Positions 9,375 through 18,892 of a stretch of 64,000 nucleotides of DNA are shown here, in pieces; the stretch's first letter is position 1, and each line of letters begins with the position of its first letter. The DNA is from Paenibacillus polymyxa. GTDB taxonomy: Bacteria > Bacillota > Bacilli > Paenibacillales > Paenibacillaceae. The stretch lies in the NCBI RefSeq assembly GCF_001719045.1, contig NZ_CP015423.1, positions 5,251,001 to 5,315,000 on the forward strand. Direction: 5' to 3'. The notes below the pieces were generated by a model. That model saw nothing but the letters and a program-made list of their open reading frames with translations, ran no database searches and had not been told where the DNA came from. A program made the translations under genes and the position numbers.

Positions 9375-9620
9375 ATGAAAAAAGATATTCATCCAACATT
9401 GAACAAAGTTATCTTTTTGGACCCTAGCTGTGGATTTACTTTCCTGAGTGCTTCCACTAAATATTCGCAAGAAACGATGGAATGGGAAGATGGCAACACA
9501 TACCCAGTTATCCGTGTAGATACTAGCTCCGCTTCCCACCCGTTCTTCACTGGTAAACAAAGAAACGTGGATATCGGTGGCCGTGTGGATCGCTTTAACA
9601 AAAAATATAACCTTAAGTAA
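9375..9620 (+). CDS. rpmE2: Ribosomal protein L31 type B, zinc-independent
   Basis: The 81 residues match type-B L31 (B. subtilis YtiA type): [20 protein letters not shown], then [27 protein letters not shown]. The CxxC zinc motif of type-A L31 is absent. Type-B L31 displaces the zinc form in zinc-starved cells. The ATG at 9375 follows AGGTGA at a 6-base distance; an in-frame GTG at 9366 is less likely. No Zur-like box is visible directly upstream, so control may come from the box in front of rpmG by read-through. Confidence 0.95.
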   Translation: MKKDIHPTLNKVIFLDPSCGFTFLSASTKYSQETMEWEDGNTYPVIRVDTSSASHPFFTGKQRNVDIGGRVDRFNKKYNLK

Positions 9621-9630
9621 GACTCGTCGA

Positions 9631-9685
9631 GAGCTAGGTTTACGGATTATGCCAATAATTCGTAAACCTAGCTTTTTTATTTTTT
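9631..9685 (+). terminator. Strong terminator after rpmE2
   Basis: GCTAGGTTTACG (9633-9644) pairs perfectly with CGTAAACCTAGC (9661-9672) and is followed by a T-run. Confidence 0.9.
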
Positions 9686-10300
9686 ACGGATAGTTACATC
9701 CGAAACAACGCGAATAACAAATGTATTTTCAAGTCTCGAATTTAACACTCTTCTGGAACAGTCCATGAAGCTGCTGCTTTTTAATGCTAAATGAAGCTGA
9801 ACAATAGTCGACGAGGGCTATGATGAAAAAAAGATACGAATATAACGTTTTAAGATATTCAGTAGCGGCATTGCTAATCTTGGCAACTAATCATTTTAAA
9901 ACGTAATTCTATACTTCGCATAGGCTGTCTTAATTTAAAAATAATCGCAGGTATCTAGCCTGCGATTATTTTTTTTTAGCACAAGAGTCGCGATTAAGGG
10001 AGGGTTCCGATAAATCATTTGCGGAAATAAGTTATTTGAAGGATATAGTTAGAGACTTGATACAACTAGGCATCATTATAGATAAGCTTTTGTTCAGAAT
10101 TGGTTCAGTGGTTTCATGTATATTAATTGAAAACGACATAAATCACTTATTTTCGACAAATATATGAATAAAAGATTAATATAAACACATTTTTATCGGT
10201 AAATACAGTGAATAAGCTTTATTATCTTTGAATTATGTAGAAACATTTCGAAGATCGAATAGGGTCGTTTTACTCAAAAGTAAATTAGGAGGTAGAACCA
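9686..10300. other. Gene-poor spacer before the surface-protein operon
   Basis: The stretch is AT-rich and holds no normal gene. A 27-codon frame at 9823-9906 starts MKKRYEYNVLRYSVAALLIL, which looks like the beginning of a signal peptide, and stops at once. A perfect hairpin with a T-run follows at 9940-9977. The last 300 bases should hold the promoter of the SLH operon. I could not settle on -35/-10 boxes. Confidence 0.5.
9940..9977 (+). terminator. Orphan terminator-like hairpin
   Basis: AATAATCGCAGG (9940-9951) pairs perfectly with CCTGCGATTATT (9959-9970) and is followed by T residues. No intact gene lies just upstream, so it ends a decayed gene or a small RNA. Confidence 0.7.
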
Positions 10301-13300
10301 TTGAAAGTTTATTCACTTAAGTGGGCAGCCGCTCTTGTTGCTCTTCAGGCGGCGTTTGGTACTTCTGCTTACGCTGCAACGCCTACCAATAATTTGTTTT
10401 CAGATACATCCTATGTGACGAGTGATAAAATGGCGGCCATCCAAGAAGCTGTACGCCAAGGGCTTTTATCGGGGGATCCTCATGGAACTTTTCGCCCTGC
10501 AGCAACATTAACTCGTCAGGAACTCGCAGTATTATTGGTCAGAGCTTTAAAATTGGACCCTATTTCGAGTTCTTCTACTTTTAAAGATGTGCAAAGTAAA
10601 CAATTTGCTGCCCCATATATAGAAGCCGCACAAAAAGCCGGGTTTCTATCTGGGGATGGATTAGGAAACTTCCGTCCGAACGATCCTGTTACACGTGAAG
10701 AGCTGGCAGCTGTGTTTGTTCGTGCAGTCGGAGGGGTTAATGCAGAGGGCGGATCAAGCATTTTACCCAAAGATCAGTCCTTGGTAAGCCAATGGGCGGC
10801 TGGATCGGTAGATACAGCACTTCGTCTGGGTTTAATTGACATTCATGACAGCAAGCTCAATCCCACGGGTGAAGTAAAAAGGGAGGATATTGCTCCTTTC
10901 CTGCTGGATATTTTCAAAACTCAAGAGCAAACAGCTACGATCAATAGCATTGATGGAGACATTGTAACGATCGATAATGTTCCCTATTTAATAGAGGGAA
11001 ATTTGAAAGAGTTAATCGGAAACTCCAATAAAGATGCGTTAAAAGGAGCTAAATTAAAGTTTAATTCACGCAATCGTAATGTGGACGGGCTGCAACAATT
11101 ACAAATCGTGCAAAAAGATGTTGTGTTAAACACCAATGGTCTACCGGAAAGCAGCCTGCTTCGAATTTTAGGTGATGGTGTTCAGATTAAAGGGGATATC
11201 AAAGGAGTAATCGAGCTTAATGACGGTGTTTCTAATATCCAGCTGAATGGAAACGTAAACCATCTTAATGTGAATTCCGGCAATGGTATTTCTATTAAAG
11301 GAACCGGAACAATCGGGGAGCTTCAAGTTGCCAACGCAAACGCTAAAGTGACATTGAACCCGAATTTTAAAGTTGAAATGATTCAGCTGCCTAAAGATGC
11401 ATCCGTTTCACAAGTTATCCAAAATTACAGCGAAGTACAAAAGCAGATTGGACAAATTCAGTCCGCTGACGGAACGGTTCAAGAACCGACTACAGTTACG
11501 TCCAGCAGCGTGACATTTTCCTCCGGAGGTGGAACTTCAACAAAATCAGTGACTAACCATGCGCCAGGCGTTACTACCAGGTTTACTGATATTACGTTAA
11601 GTACAGCAGATGAGCCTAAAAAGATTAATCTGGCAAATAGTTTTACCGATGCTGATGGAGACACTCTGACCTACACAGCAGAAACTTCAGCCACAAACGT
11701 AGCGACGGTATCAGTGAATGGAAGTCAGTTGACTCTCACGCCGGTGAACGCCGGAACAGTTACGATCACGGTTACGGCGAACGACGGCAAGGGCGGGACC
11801 ATAAACGACCAGTTTAACGTGACGATCACGCCGGTGATCCCAGAAGCCGTGAACCATGCGCCGACGGTGGAAACGTCGATCAGCAATGTGACGACAGGAG
11901 CTGCGGACGGAGTTAAGACGGTGAGCCTTGCGAGTGTGTTTGCAGATGAAGACAGCGACGCACTGACATATACCGCAACCTCGACGGATACGGGCGTGGC
12001 AACAGTAGCGGTAAGCGGAAGCGATCTGAAAATTACGCCAGTGAACGCGGGTACGGTCACGATCACGGTTACGGCGAACGACGGCAAAGGCGGGACCATA
12101 AACAGCCAGTTCAACGTGACGATCACGCCGGTGATCCCGGAAGCCGTGAACCATGCGCCGACGGTGGACACGTCGATCAGCAATGTGACGACAGGAGCCG
12201 CGGATGGAGTTAAGACGGTGAGCTTTGCAGGTGTGTTTGCAGATGAAGACAGCGACGCACTGACATACACGGCAATCTCGACAGATACGGGCGTGGCAAC
12301 AGCAGCGGTAAACGGAAGCGACCTGAAAATTACACCAGTGAACGCGGGTACGATCACGATTACGGTAACGGCAGATGACGGCAAGGGCGGCACGGTGGAT
12401 ACGCAGTTCAACGTGACGATCACACCGGTTATTCCAGAAGCCGTGAACCATGCGCCGACGGTGGAGACGTCGATCAGCAATGTAACGACAGGGGTCGCGG
12501 ATGGAGTTAAGATGGTGAGCCTTGCGAGTGTGTTTGCAGATGAAGACAGCGACGCGCTGATGTACACGGCAACCTCGACGGATACGGGCGTGGCAACAGC
12601 AGCGGTAAACGGAAACGATCTGAAAATTACGCCAGTGAACGCGGGTACAGTCACGATTACGGTAACGGCAGATGACGGCAAGGGCGGCACGATGGATACG
12701 CAGTTCAACGTGACGATCACACCGGTTATTCCAGAAGCCGTGAACCATGCGCCGACGGTGGAAACGTCGATCAGCAATGTGACGACAGGAGCCGCGGATG
12801 GAGTTAAGACGGTGAGCCTTGCGAGTGTGTTTGCAGATGAAGACAGCGACGCGCTGACATACACGACAACCTCGACAGATACGGGCGTGGCAACAGCAGC
12901 GGTAAACGGAAGCGATCTGAAAATTACGCCAGTGAACGCGGGTACAGTCACGATTACGGTAACGGCAGATGACGGCAAGGGCGGCACGATGGATACGCAG
13001 TTCAACGTGACGATCACACCGGTTATTCCAGAAGCCGTGAACCATGCGCCGACGGTGGAAACGTCGATCAGCAATGTGACAACAGGAGCCGCGGATGGAG
13101 TTAAGACGGTGAGCCTTGCGAGTGTGTTTGCAGATGAAGACAGCGACGCACTGACATACACCGCAACCTCGACAGATACGGGCGTGGCAACAGCAGCGGT
13201 AAACGGAAGCGACCTGAAAATTACACCAGTGAACGCCGGAACAGCCACGATCACGGTTACAGCAGATGACGGAAACGGGGGTACAGTGGATACGAATTTC

Positions 13301-14065
13301 ACTCTAACGGTGACTCCTCCACCTGCTGCTAATCACGCTCCTGTTGTTCAAAGCACGATTAATGATGTTTCTACAGAAGCAGGTGCTGTGGACACAAATA
13401 TTGGACTTGCTTCAACTTTTGCAGATGAAGATTTGGACTTACTGACGTATTCCGCTGATTCATCGGACCCTAGCGTAGCAACGGTTTCCGTTACAGGCGA
13501 CCAACTGAGTATTACTCCGCTTGCAGTGGGAAGTGCTACAGTCACAGTTACCGCAGATGATGGGAAGGGGGGAACCGTTCAAACGATCTTCCAAGTCACT
13601 GCTGGAGAAAAGAAGGGACTTTTCTTCTCTGAGTTGGCATGGGGGCAGAGCGACTCTATGATGCAGATTATTGAGCTTTATAATGCGGGTTCTGAGGAAT
13701 TGGATGCTTCAAAAATTAGAATTGAACGCAGTGATAGTGGAAATTCGATCGAAATAAGTCAAGACGCTGGTGCTTTTATTCCAGATGGAGCTACTTTCGT
13801 GATAGGAGATACCATGTATTTTGGTGATGCGCATGTAGATTACTTCACAGACATGGGATTTTATAACGATGATTCAGCACCTGTTACTTTATCGCTTTAT
13901 TACGATAATCAGTTGATTGATACGGCAGTGTTTCAACCTCATACCACTTTAGCTAGACAATCCGATGTTACCCATGGAAATGCAGACTACGAGGCAAGTG
14001 AATGGTTTGATGAAGGAACCGATTATACGGATAATATCGGCATCTTTAGTAGTGAGGCACCATAA
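10301..14065 (+). CDS. Giant SLH-anchored surface protein with cadherin-like repeats and lamin-tail-like end
   Basis: The 1254-residue product begins at TTG behind AGGAGGT. A signal peptide ends near residue 25 (FGTSAYA). Three SLH domains follow (about 31-87, 88-145 and 155-206; LLSGDPHGTFRPAATLTRQE is typical), which would bind pyruvylated wall polymer. A stretch of short beta-repeats (about 280-370) comes next. Then come seven cadherin/Big-type repeats of about 99 residues from residue 419 to about 1102, each with FADEDSDALTYTA and ITPVNAGTVTITVTADDGKGG. The last 150 residues (FFSELAWGQSDSMMQIIELY) resemble a lamin-tail domain. It is a cell-surface protein; adhesion or envelope structure is inferred. 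It is coupled to the next gene, whose product has the same plan. Confidence 0.9.
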   Translation: MKVYSLKWAAALVALQAAFGTSAYAATPTNNLFSDTSYVTSDKMAAIQEAVRQGLLSGDPHGTFRPAATLTRQELAVLLVRALKLDPISSSSTFKDVQSKQFAAPYIEAAQKAGFLSGDGLGNFRPNDPVTREELAAVFVRAVGGVNAEGGSSILPKDQSLVSQWAAGSVDTALRLGLIDIHDSKLNPTGEVKREDIAPFLLDIFKTQEQTATINSIDGDIVTIDNVPYLIEGNLKELIGNSNKDALKGAKLKFNSRNRNVDGLQQLQIVQKDVVLNTNGLPESSLLRILGDGVQIKGDIKGVIELNDGVSNIQLNGNVNHLNVNSGNGISIKGTGTIGELQVANANAKVTLNPNFKVEMIQLPKDASVSQVIQNYSEVQKQIGQIQSADGTVQEPTTVTSSSVTFSSGGGTSTKSVTNHAPGVTTRFTDITLSTADEPKKINLANSFTDADGDTLTYTAETSATNVATVSVNGSQLTLTPVNAGTVTITVTANDGKGGTINDQFNVTITPVIPEAVNHAPTVETSISNVTTGAADGVKTVSLASVFADEDSDALTYTATSTDTGVATVAVSGSDLKITPVNAGTVTITVTANDGKGGTINSQFNVTITPVIPEAVNHAPTVDTSISNVTTGAADGVKTVSFAGVFADEDSDALTYTAISTDTGVATAAVNGSDLKITPVNAGTITITVTADDGKGGTVDTQFNVTITPVIPEAVNHAPTVETSISNVTTGVADGVKMVSLASVFADEDSDALMYTATSTDTGVATAAVNGNDLKITPVNAGTVTITVTADDGKGGTMDTQFNVTITPVIPEAVNHAPTVETSISNVTTGAADGVKTVSLASVFADEDSDALTYTTTSTDTGVATAAVNGSDLKITPVNAGTVTITVTADDGKGGTMDTQFNVTITPVIPEAVNHAPTVETSISNVTTGAADGVKTVSLASVFADEDSDALTYTATSTDTGVATAAVNGSDLKITPVNAGTATITVTADDGNGGTVDTNFTLTVTPPPAANHAPVVQSTINDVSTEAGAVDTNIGLASTFADEDLDLLTYSADSSDPSVATVSVTGDQLSITPLAVGSATVTVTADDGKGGTVQTIFQVTAGEKKGLFFSELAWGQSDSMMQIIELYNAGSEELDASKIRIERSDSGNSIEISQDAGAFIPDGATFVIGDTMYFGDAHVDYFTDMGFYNDDSAPVTLSLYYDNQLIDTAVFQPHTTLARQSDVTHGNADYEASEWFDEGTDYTDNIGIFSSEAP
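11555..13605 (+). repeat. Tandem 297-bp repeats encoding cadherin-like domains
   Basis: Five near-identical 297-bp units start at 11849, 12146, 12443, 12740 and 13037, each opening with GTGAACCATGCGCCGACG. A diverged unit lies on each side (from about 11555 and 13328). The period is exact (99 codons) and the units differ at only a few bases each. The block has a more GC-rich codon choice than the ends of the gene. This is the signature of recent expansion by unequal recombination, so copy number may vary between strains. Confidence 0.95.
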
Positions 14066-14091
14066 TGAATAAAAAGAATAGAGGGAACATC

Positions 14092-17000
14092 ATGAGTTCT
14101 AAACCTAATAAATGGCTGATTACATTAGCTTTGGCTGCACTTGTTGCTCCAACGGCTTTGCAGACGATTGCATCTGCTGCCAGCGGTGCATCAAACGGAG
14201 CAGCTCTGGCCAGTCTGCCTTTTAAAGACATCAATAATATTGATTCAGAGCAAAAGACAAACATCCTGCGAGCCATTGAAGCTGGACTTCTGCATGGTGA
14301 CCCATCTGGATCCTATCGGCCAACGGATTTGTTGACCCGTCAAGAAATGGCGGTTCTATTAACTCAAGCTCTGCAACTCTCTATTTCTAAAGCAGCAAGC
14401 AGCAGTTTCTCGGATGTAGAACCGAAAAGTTGGTCGAGTCCCTATATTGAGGCTGTACATCGTGCAGGACTCATGAATGGAGACGACGGCTCCAAATTCA
14501 GGCCCAAAGCGGCAGTTACCAGAGAGGAGGCTGCGGTTCTGCTTATGCGGGCCGCCGGGCTTCCTATTACAGCTGACGCCACGGAGTCTGCTAAACTTAC
14601 TGATTGGAATCGGGTCAGTCCGTGGGCACGGCCTTACGTTAATACGGCTTTACAGTCGGGCTCCATGAAGACGGATCAGTCCGGTTTCAAACCTAAATCG
14701 TCCGTTCAGCGCCAAGATATAGCCCAGTATATGATGTCTACCTTTTTCCCTAAGGACCATGTAGTCCAACTCCAAAAAGTAGAGGATGGAAAGGCCTGGA
14801 TTAACGGGATTGAATATAAACTCTCGGATTCAGTTAAAGGAATCCTGCAAACCTCTAACCAAGAGATTCTCAAAGGAGCAGATATTCAATTTGTAGCATC
14901 ACAGCGGACCATTGAATCGATCACCAAACTGGTCATCCATGCGAGCGGGCAAGCTCCGATAGGGCAAGCTTCCGAATTCAGCGGCAATCTTGTATTAGAT
15001 GGTCATAACTCCTCGATTGACGGAAATTTAACTATTGACGGTGATTACATTTCGGTTATGAATTTGAATGTCAAAAATAGTTTTACAGTTACGTCAAGCC
15101 TTGAACATGATTTGTATGCCTCTAAATTTACGGTACAAGGAAAAACATATATTCAGGGCGGTGACCAGAACACCGTATTGTTTAACACATCTGAGCTGCA
15201 GGATGTCGAGGTATCCAAACAGGATGTCCACGTAGTCATTCAAGGAAATTCGACGGTGGATCAAATGTCGTTGATTTCCAATGCAACGATTGAAAATGAT
15301 TCATCCTCAACGATACAGCAGTTGAATGTTCTTACCGGTGCCAAGCAAGTAGAGTTGCAGGGGATTATTAAGCAATTGTCGGTCAACAGTGACCAGCCCG
15401 TAGCTCTGACAGGCCAGGCCTCCATTAATACATTGGCTGTGAACAGTTCCTCTCCGGTCAGTCTGGAGGTAGCTGGAACTATTTCAAATTTACAAGTAAA
15501 TAACTCTGCAGCAAATATTAGTGTAAGCTCCTCCAGCCAAGTCACGAATACTTCATTTGCAGTAGGTGTGTCTTCTTCGACGGTATCAGGAGTCACTGGA
15601 GTCACTACAACTTCTTCTGGTAGCTCGCGTTCTACGGTTGTGACCAATACAGCACCGAAGTTAGTGACCAAATATGACGATCAAGCCGTAACGGTGGGCG
15701 ATTCTGAACTTCAGATTGACTTACTTGGACATTTTACGGACGAGGAGCAGTCCGAGCTCAAATATACGGCAGTGTCGTCTAGTACAAAAATCAGTACAGT
15801 CCGAGTAGAGGGAACAAACCTGTTTATCAAGGCTGTTGGCAAAGGGACTGCGACCATTACGATCGCCGCAGATGACCAGGCCGGGAAAAAAGCGGGAACG
15901 AATTTCAAGGTCCGTGTCAATGAATCTCCTGTTTCATTGAGTATCCCCAATCAAAACGAACAGTTGGGGAGCGACGACGTAACCTTATCTTTAGGATCGT
16001 TTTTTACGGATTCTGAAAATGATCCTATGACTTATGAGGTTGCGATCGATGATCCTTCCATTGCTACCTTTACCCTGACGGGTGATCAATTGGTATTAAC
16101 TCCGGCAGCTGTAGGACATGCCCAAGTTACCGTCAAGGCATCCGATGGTCGGGGAGGCAGCGCAAGCCAGTCGTTTCAATTGGTTGTAACTGCAGTACCT
16201 AATCAAAATCCGGTTGTAAATCAGAAGCCGGGCAACCAAACGCTCACTGTGGGCGATGCGGACTACATCCTGGATTTATCTCCGGTGTTCCTTGATTCGG
16301 ACAGCAATCCGCTAACCATCTCGGCAGAATCCTCGGATCTATCCATTGCGACGGTCTCCGTTAATGGAAACCAGGCCACAGTTCATGCGGTTTCCTCAGG
16401 AACAGCAAACATACAGCTAAAAGCGACAAATGGCCTTGGAGGCGAGGTTAAGACCGATTTTGATATTACCGTTAATGAACCTCCGGTATCCTTGCGAATT
16501 CCAGATCAGACGAAACAAATCAATTCAGACGACATTCAATTATCTTTAAACGACTTCTTTACCGACCATGAGAAGGATTCATTGTCATACAGCATTGATA
16601 TTTCCGATTCTTCGGTTGCGACTGCAGTGCTAAATGGGGACACGCTTACTATTACACCGTTAAAAATTGGTAGCACATCAGTATCTGTTAAGGCATCTGA
16701 TGGCCATGGAGGTAGCACAAGCCAGTCGTTTCAAATGGAAGTAACTGCTGTATCTAACCAAAATCCGGTTATAGATCAGAAGCCGGTTAATCAGACACTG
16801 AATCTAGGCGATGCGGATTATATCCTGGATTTATCTTTGGTATTCCACGATCCCGATGGCGACCCTGTGGACGTTTTGGCAGAATCTTCGGATTCGTCAG
16901 TTGCTGTTGTATCCGTTAACGGATACATAGCCACGGTCCATGCAGTTTCCTCAGGAACAGCAACGATTCAGCTTAAAGCAAAAGATGGCCGCGGGGGCGA

Positions 17001-18663
17001 GGTCACTACTGATTTTGATGTTACCGTCAATGAATCCCCGATTTCCACAGGGATTCTGGATCAGATGAAAGAAATAAATACAGGCGATATTCAATTGTCC
17101 TTAAATGATTTCTTTTCCAGTCCTGATAGCGATGTTTTAACTTACGATGTTCATAGCATTTCTGACCCGACTGTTGTGACGGCTGCCGTTTATGGAGATA
17201 TGCTTACTCTTACACCGTTAACGATCGGTAGTACATCGGTATCGATCAAAGCAACAGATAGCTGGGGAGGGAAAGTGATCGAAACTTTCAAAACCACCGT
17301 CACGGCTGGACCTCCACAGAATCAGTATCCAGTAGAAACTAAACCTGCCGACCAGTCGCTTACTGTAGGTGGTGCGGTCTACTCACTCAATTTAGGTTCC
17401 GTTTTTACTGATCCTGATGGGGATACGTTGACCTTTAAGGCAACCTCTTCTGATCCGTCCGTTGCTTCGGCGGAAATCACTGGAGCTCAATTGGAAATTC
17501 AGGCACTAAGTGCAGGGACGACAATCATAGAAATCAAGGTTATGGATGGCCGTGGAGGGGAAACTTCAAGCACCTTCCAAGTCAGTGTCCAATCATCCGG
17601 TTCGTCTAACCCATCTTCTAATCAGCCGCCTCAAGTAGATGCGACCATTTATGAACAAGTGTTGACTGTAGGAGTTACGAATGCAAGAAGCTACGACCTA
17701 TCTCAATTGTTCAGTGATGCTGACGGGGATGCCCTGACGTTTACTTCTACTGTTGAATCAACCGGTATGGTAAATGCAGAGGTTAACGGATCAACGTTGA
17801 CTCTTACTCCGGGTAATCAGACAGGAAGTACCAAGGTAACGATTACTGCGAATGACGGGCATGGCGGAACAGCCACCTATAATTTTCAGGTAACGAATGC
17901 TCCTCTGGCGACGAATGGAATTGTTCAAATCCGAACCAAGCAAGGGGTCAAAGATCCGATTACTTATGACATGTCAACAGTGTTCCCGGGTGAAACTTCA
18001 TTTAAAATCTATTCGGGTACGGCAGATTCCACCTTTACTGGGCCAATCCCTCTTAATGGGACGGTTTGGACATGGAACGGGGATATTTTTCAATACTTCT
18101 GGGTAATCGGGGCGAACGGATCTGCCGCTGTATTCCAAGTGACCTCAAATCCTCAAGGACCGGAGGATCTATATTTTTCCCAGTATCTATCTTTGGATAA
18201 AACCCGTACTGCTATTGAGCTGTTTTATAATCCGGTAGGAGATACTTCTAAACCTATAGAAAATGCAGGATACTCACTTGAGATTCATCAATACAATTTA
18301 GCTACAAATACTCCCAAGGTGTGGAGCCAGCCTATTAATTCGTTTTGGAAAGGCATGCCTTATATATATATCGATTCCATCTTTTATGACTTTTTCGACA
18401 TTGTTCCTGCGACATACTATAATGATGAATTGATGTTACTAGAAACGAATACCAATGTAACGACAGGCTATGTCCTGAAAAAGAACGGCGTAACGATCGA
18501 CGTCTTAGGTGATCCTAACGGAAAAACGCAATTTATGCCGAATAATGGGACTATTATCCGAAAATCGGGGATTAAGTCCGGTTCCTCCTCTTATAATCTT
18601 CCAGGAGAGTGGAACTCTTATCCAACCGGAACGCTTCAATATTTTAGTCATCATACTCCATAA
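14092..18663 (+). CDS. Second giant SLH surface protein with Ig/cadherin-like repeats
   Basis: The product is about 1523 residues. I place the start at the ATG at 14092, behind AGAGGGAA; an in-frame ATG at 14065 overlaps the previous stop (TAATG) and would suggest translational coupling. A signal peptide covers about residues 1-30. Three SLH domains follow up to about residue 200 (LLHGDPSGSYRPTDLLTRQE is typical). A long Ser/Asn/Val-rich region with beta-helix-like periodicity covers about 220-510. Some eight or nine diverged cadherin-type repeats (FTDPDGDTLTFKATSSD, IKVMDGRGG) follow, then a C-terminal domain of about 200 residues that starts LYFSQYLSLDKTRTAIELFY and resembles that of the first protein. 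The repeats here have diverged, unlike those of the first gene. Confidence 0.9.
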   Translation: MSSKPNKWLITLALAALVAPTALQTIASAASGASNGAALASLPFKDINNIDSEQKTNILRAIEAGLLHGDPSGSYRPTDLLTRQEMAVLLTQALQLSISKAASSSFSDVEPKSWSSPYIEAVHRAGLMNGDDGSKFRPKAAVTREEAAVLLMRAAGLPITADATESAKLTDWNRVSPWARPYVNTALQSGSMKTDQSGFKPKSSVQRQDIAQYMMSTFFPKDHVVQLQKVEDGKAWINGIEYKLSDSVKGILQTSNQEILKGADIQFVASQRTIESITKLVIHASGQAPIGQASEFSGNLVLDGHNSSIDGNLTIDGDYISVMNLNVKNSFTVTSSLEHDLYASKFTVQGKTYIQGGDQNTVLFNTSELQDVEVSKQDVHVVIQGNSTVDQMSLISNATIENDSSSTIQQLNVLTGAKQVELQGIIKQLSVNSDQPVALTGQASINTLAVNSSSPVSLEVAGTISNLQVNNSAANISVSSSSQVTNTSFAVGVSSSTVSGVTGVTTTSSGSSRSTVVTNTAPKLVTKYDDQAVTVGDSELQIDLLGHFTDEEQSELKYTAVSSSTKISTVRVEGTNLFIKAVGKGTATITIAADDQAGKKAGTNFKVRVNESPVSLSIPNQNEQLGSDDVTLSLGSFFTDSENDPMTYEVAIDDPSIATFTLTGDQLVLTPAAVGHAQVTVKASDGRGGSASQSFQLVVTAVPNQNPVVNQKPGNQTLTVGDADYILDLSPVFLDSDSNPLTISAESSDLSIATVSVNGNQATVHAVSSGTANIQLKATNGLGGEVKTDFDITVNEPPVSLRIPDQTKQINSDDIQLSLNDFFTDHEKDSLSYSIDISDSSVATAVLNGDTLTITPLKIGSTSVSVKASDGHGGSTSQSFQMEVTAVSNQNPVIDQKPVNQTLNLGDADYILDLSLVFHDPDGDPVDVLAESSDSSVAVVSVNGYIATVHAVSSGTATIQLKAKDGRGGEVTTDFDVTVNESPISTGILDQMKEINTGDIQLSLNDFFSSPDSDVLTYDVHSISDPTVVTAAVYGDMLTLTPLTIGSTSVSIKATDSWGGKVIETFKTTVTAGPPQNQYPVETKPADQSLTVGGAVYSLNLGSVFTDPDGDTLTFKATSSDPSVASAEITGAQLEIQALSAGTTIIEIKVMDGRGGETSSTFQVSVQSSGSSNPSSNQPPQVDATIYEQVLTVGVTNARSYDLSQLFSDADGDALTFTSTVESTGMVNAEVNGSTLTLTPGNQTGSTKVTITANDGHGGTATYNFQVTNAPLATNGIVQIRTKQGVKDPITYDMSTVFPGETSFKIYSGTADSTFTGPIPLNGTVWTWNGDIFQYFWVIGANGSAAVFQVTSNPQGPEDLYFSQYLSLDKTRTAIELFYNPVGDTSKPIENAGYSLEIHQYNLATNTPKVWSQPINSFWKGMPYIYIDSIFYDFFDIVPATYYNDELMLLETNTNVTTGYVLKKNGVTIDVLGDPNGKTQFMPNNGTIIRKSGIKSGSSSYNLPGEWNSYPTGTLQYFSHHTP

Positions 18664-18683
18664 CATTTTGTTGAATTAACGGG

Positions 18684-18746
18684 AAGCCCTCCAGCGCTGA
18701 TGGTACTTGGGGCGAAGGGTCCCGGGAGAGTAGGATGTCGCCAAGC
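18684..18746 (+). pseudogene. 3' fragment of a 5S rRNA gene
   Basis: AAGCCCTCCAGCGCTGATGG, then TACTTGG, then GGGAGAGTAGGATGTCGCCA and AGC, is the conserved 3' half of bacterial 5S rRNA. About 63 of the usual 117 bases are present. The 5' half is missing: the SLH gene ends only 20 bases upstream. The helix IV sequence differs from the common GGACC/GGGUCC form but can still pair (GGGGC with GGTCCC). No 16S, 23S or tRNA gene is near, so this is a relic of an rRNA operon end or of a rearrangement. Confidence 0.85.
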
Positions 18747-18777
18747 AATTAATGTATAACTCTGCATAGTGGTACTC

Positions 18778-18811
18778 AAGCTGTCGAGACATTCTCGACA
18801 GCTTTTTTTAT
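18778..18811 (+). terminator. Terminator after the SLH operon and 5S fragment
   Basis: AAGCTGTCGAGA pairs perfectly with TCTCGACAGCTT across a 3-base loop and is followed by seven T residues. Confidence 0.9.
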
Positions 18812-18892
18812 TCCCAATCTTTCAACATGGCATCCTATAAGGTACATACCATACCAAAGGGAATTTTCATCATTACGAGCCGAATATGTCGA

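Noticed and set aside
11711..13302. Two long minus-strand open frames (444 and 525 codons) across the SLH repeats.
   Set aside because: They exist only because the 297-bp repeats lack stops on the other strand. The products are repeated low-quality sequence without start signals, and the plus-strand protein is clearly real.
11849..13333. Regular repeats considered as a CRISPR array.
   Set aside because: The units are 297 bp, nearly identical over their whole length and in frame with a protein; there are no spacers and no cas genes.
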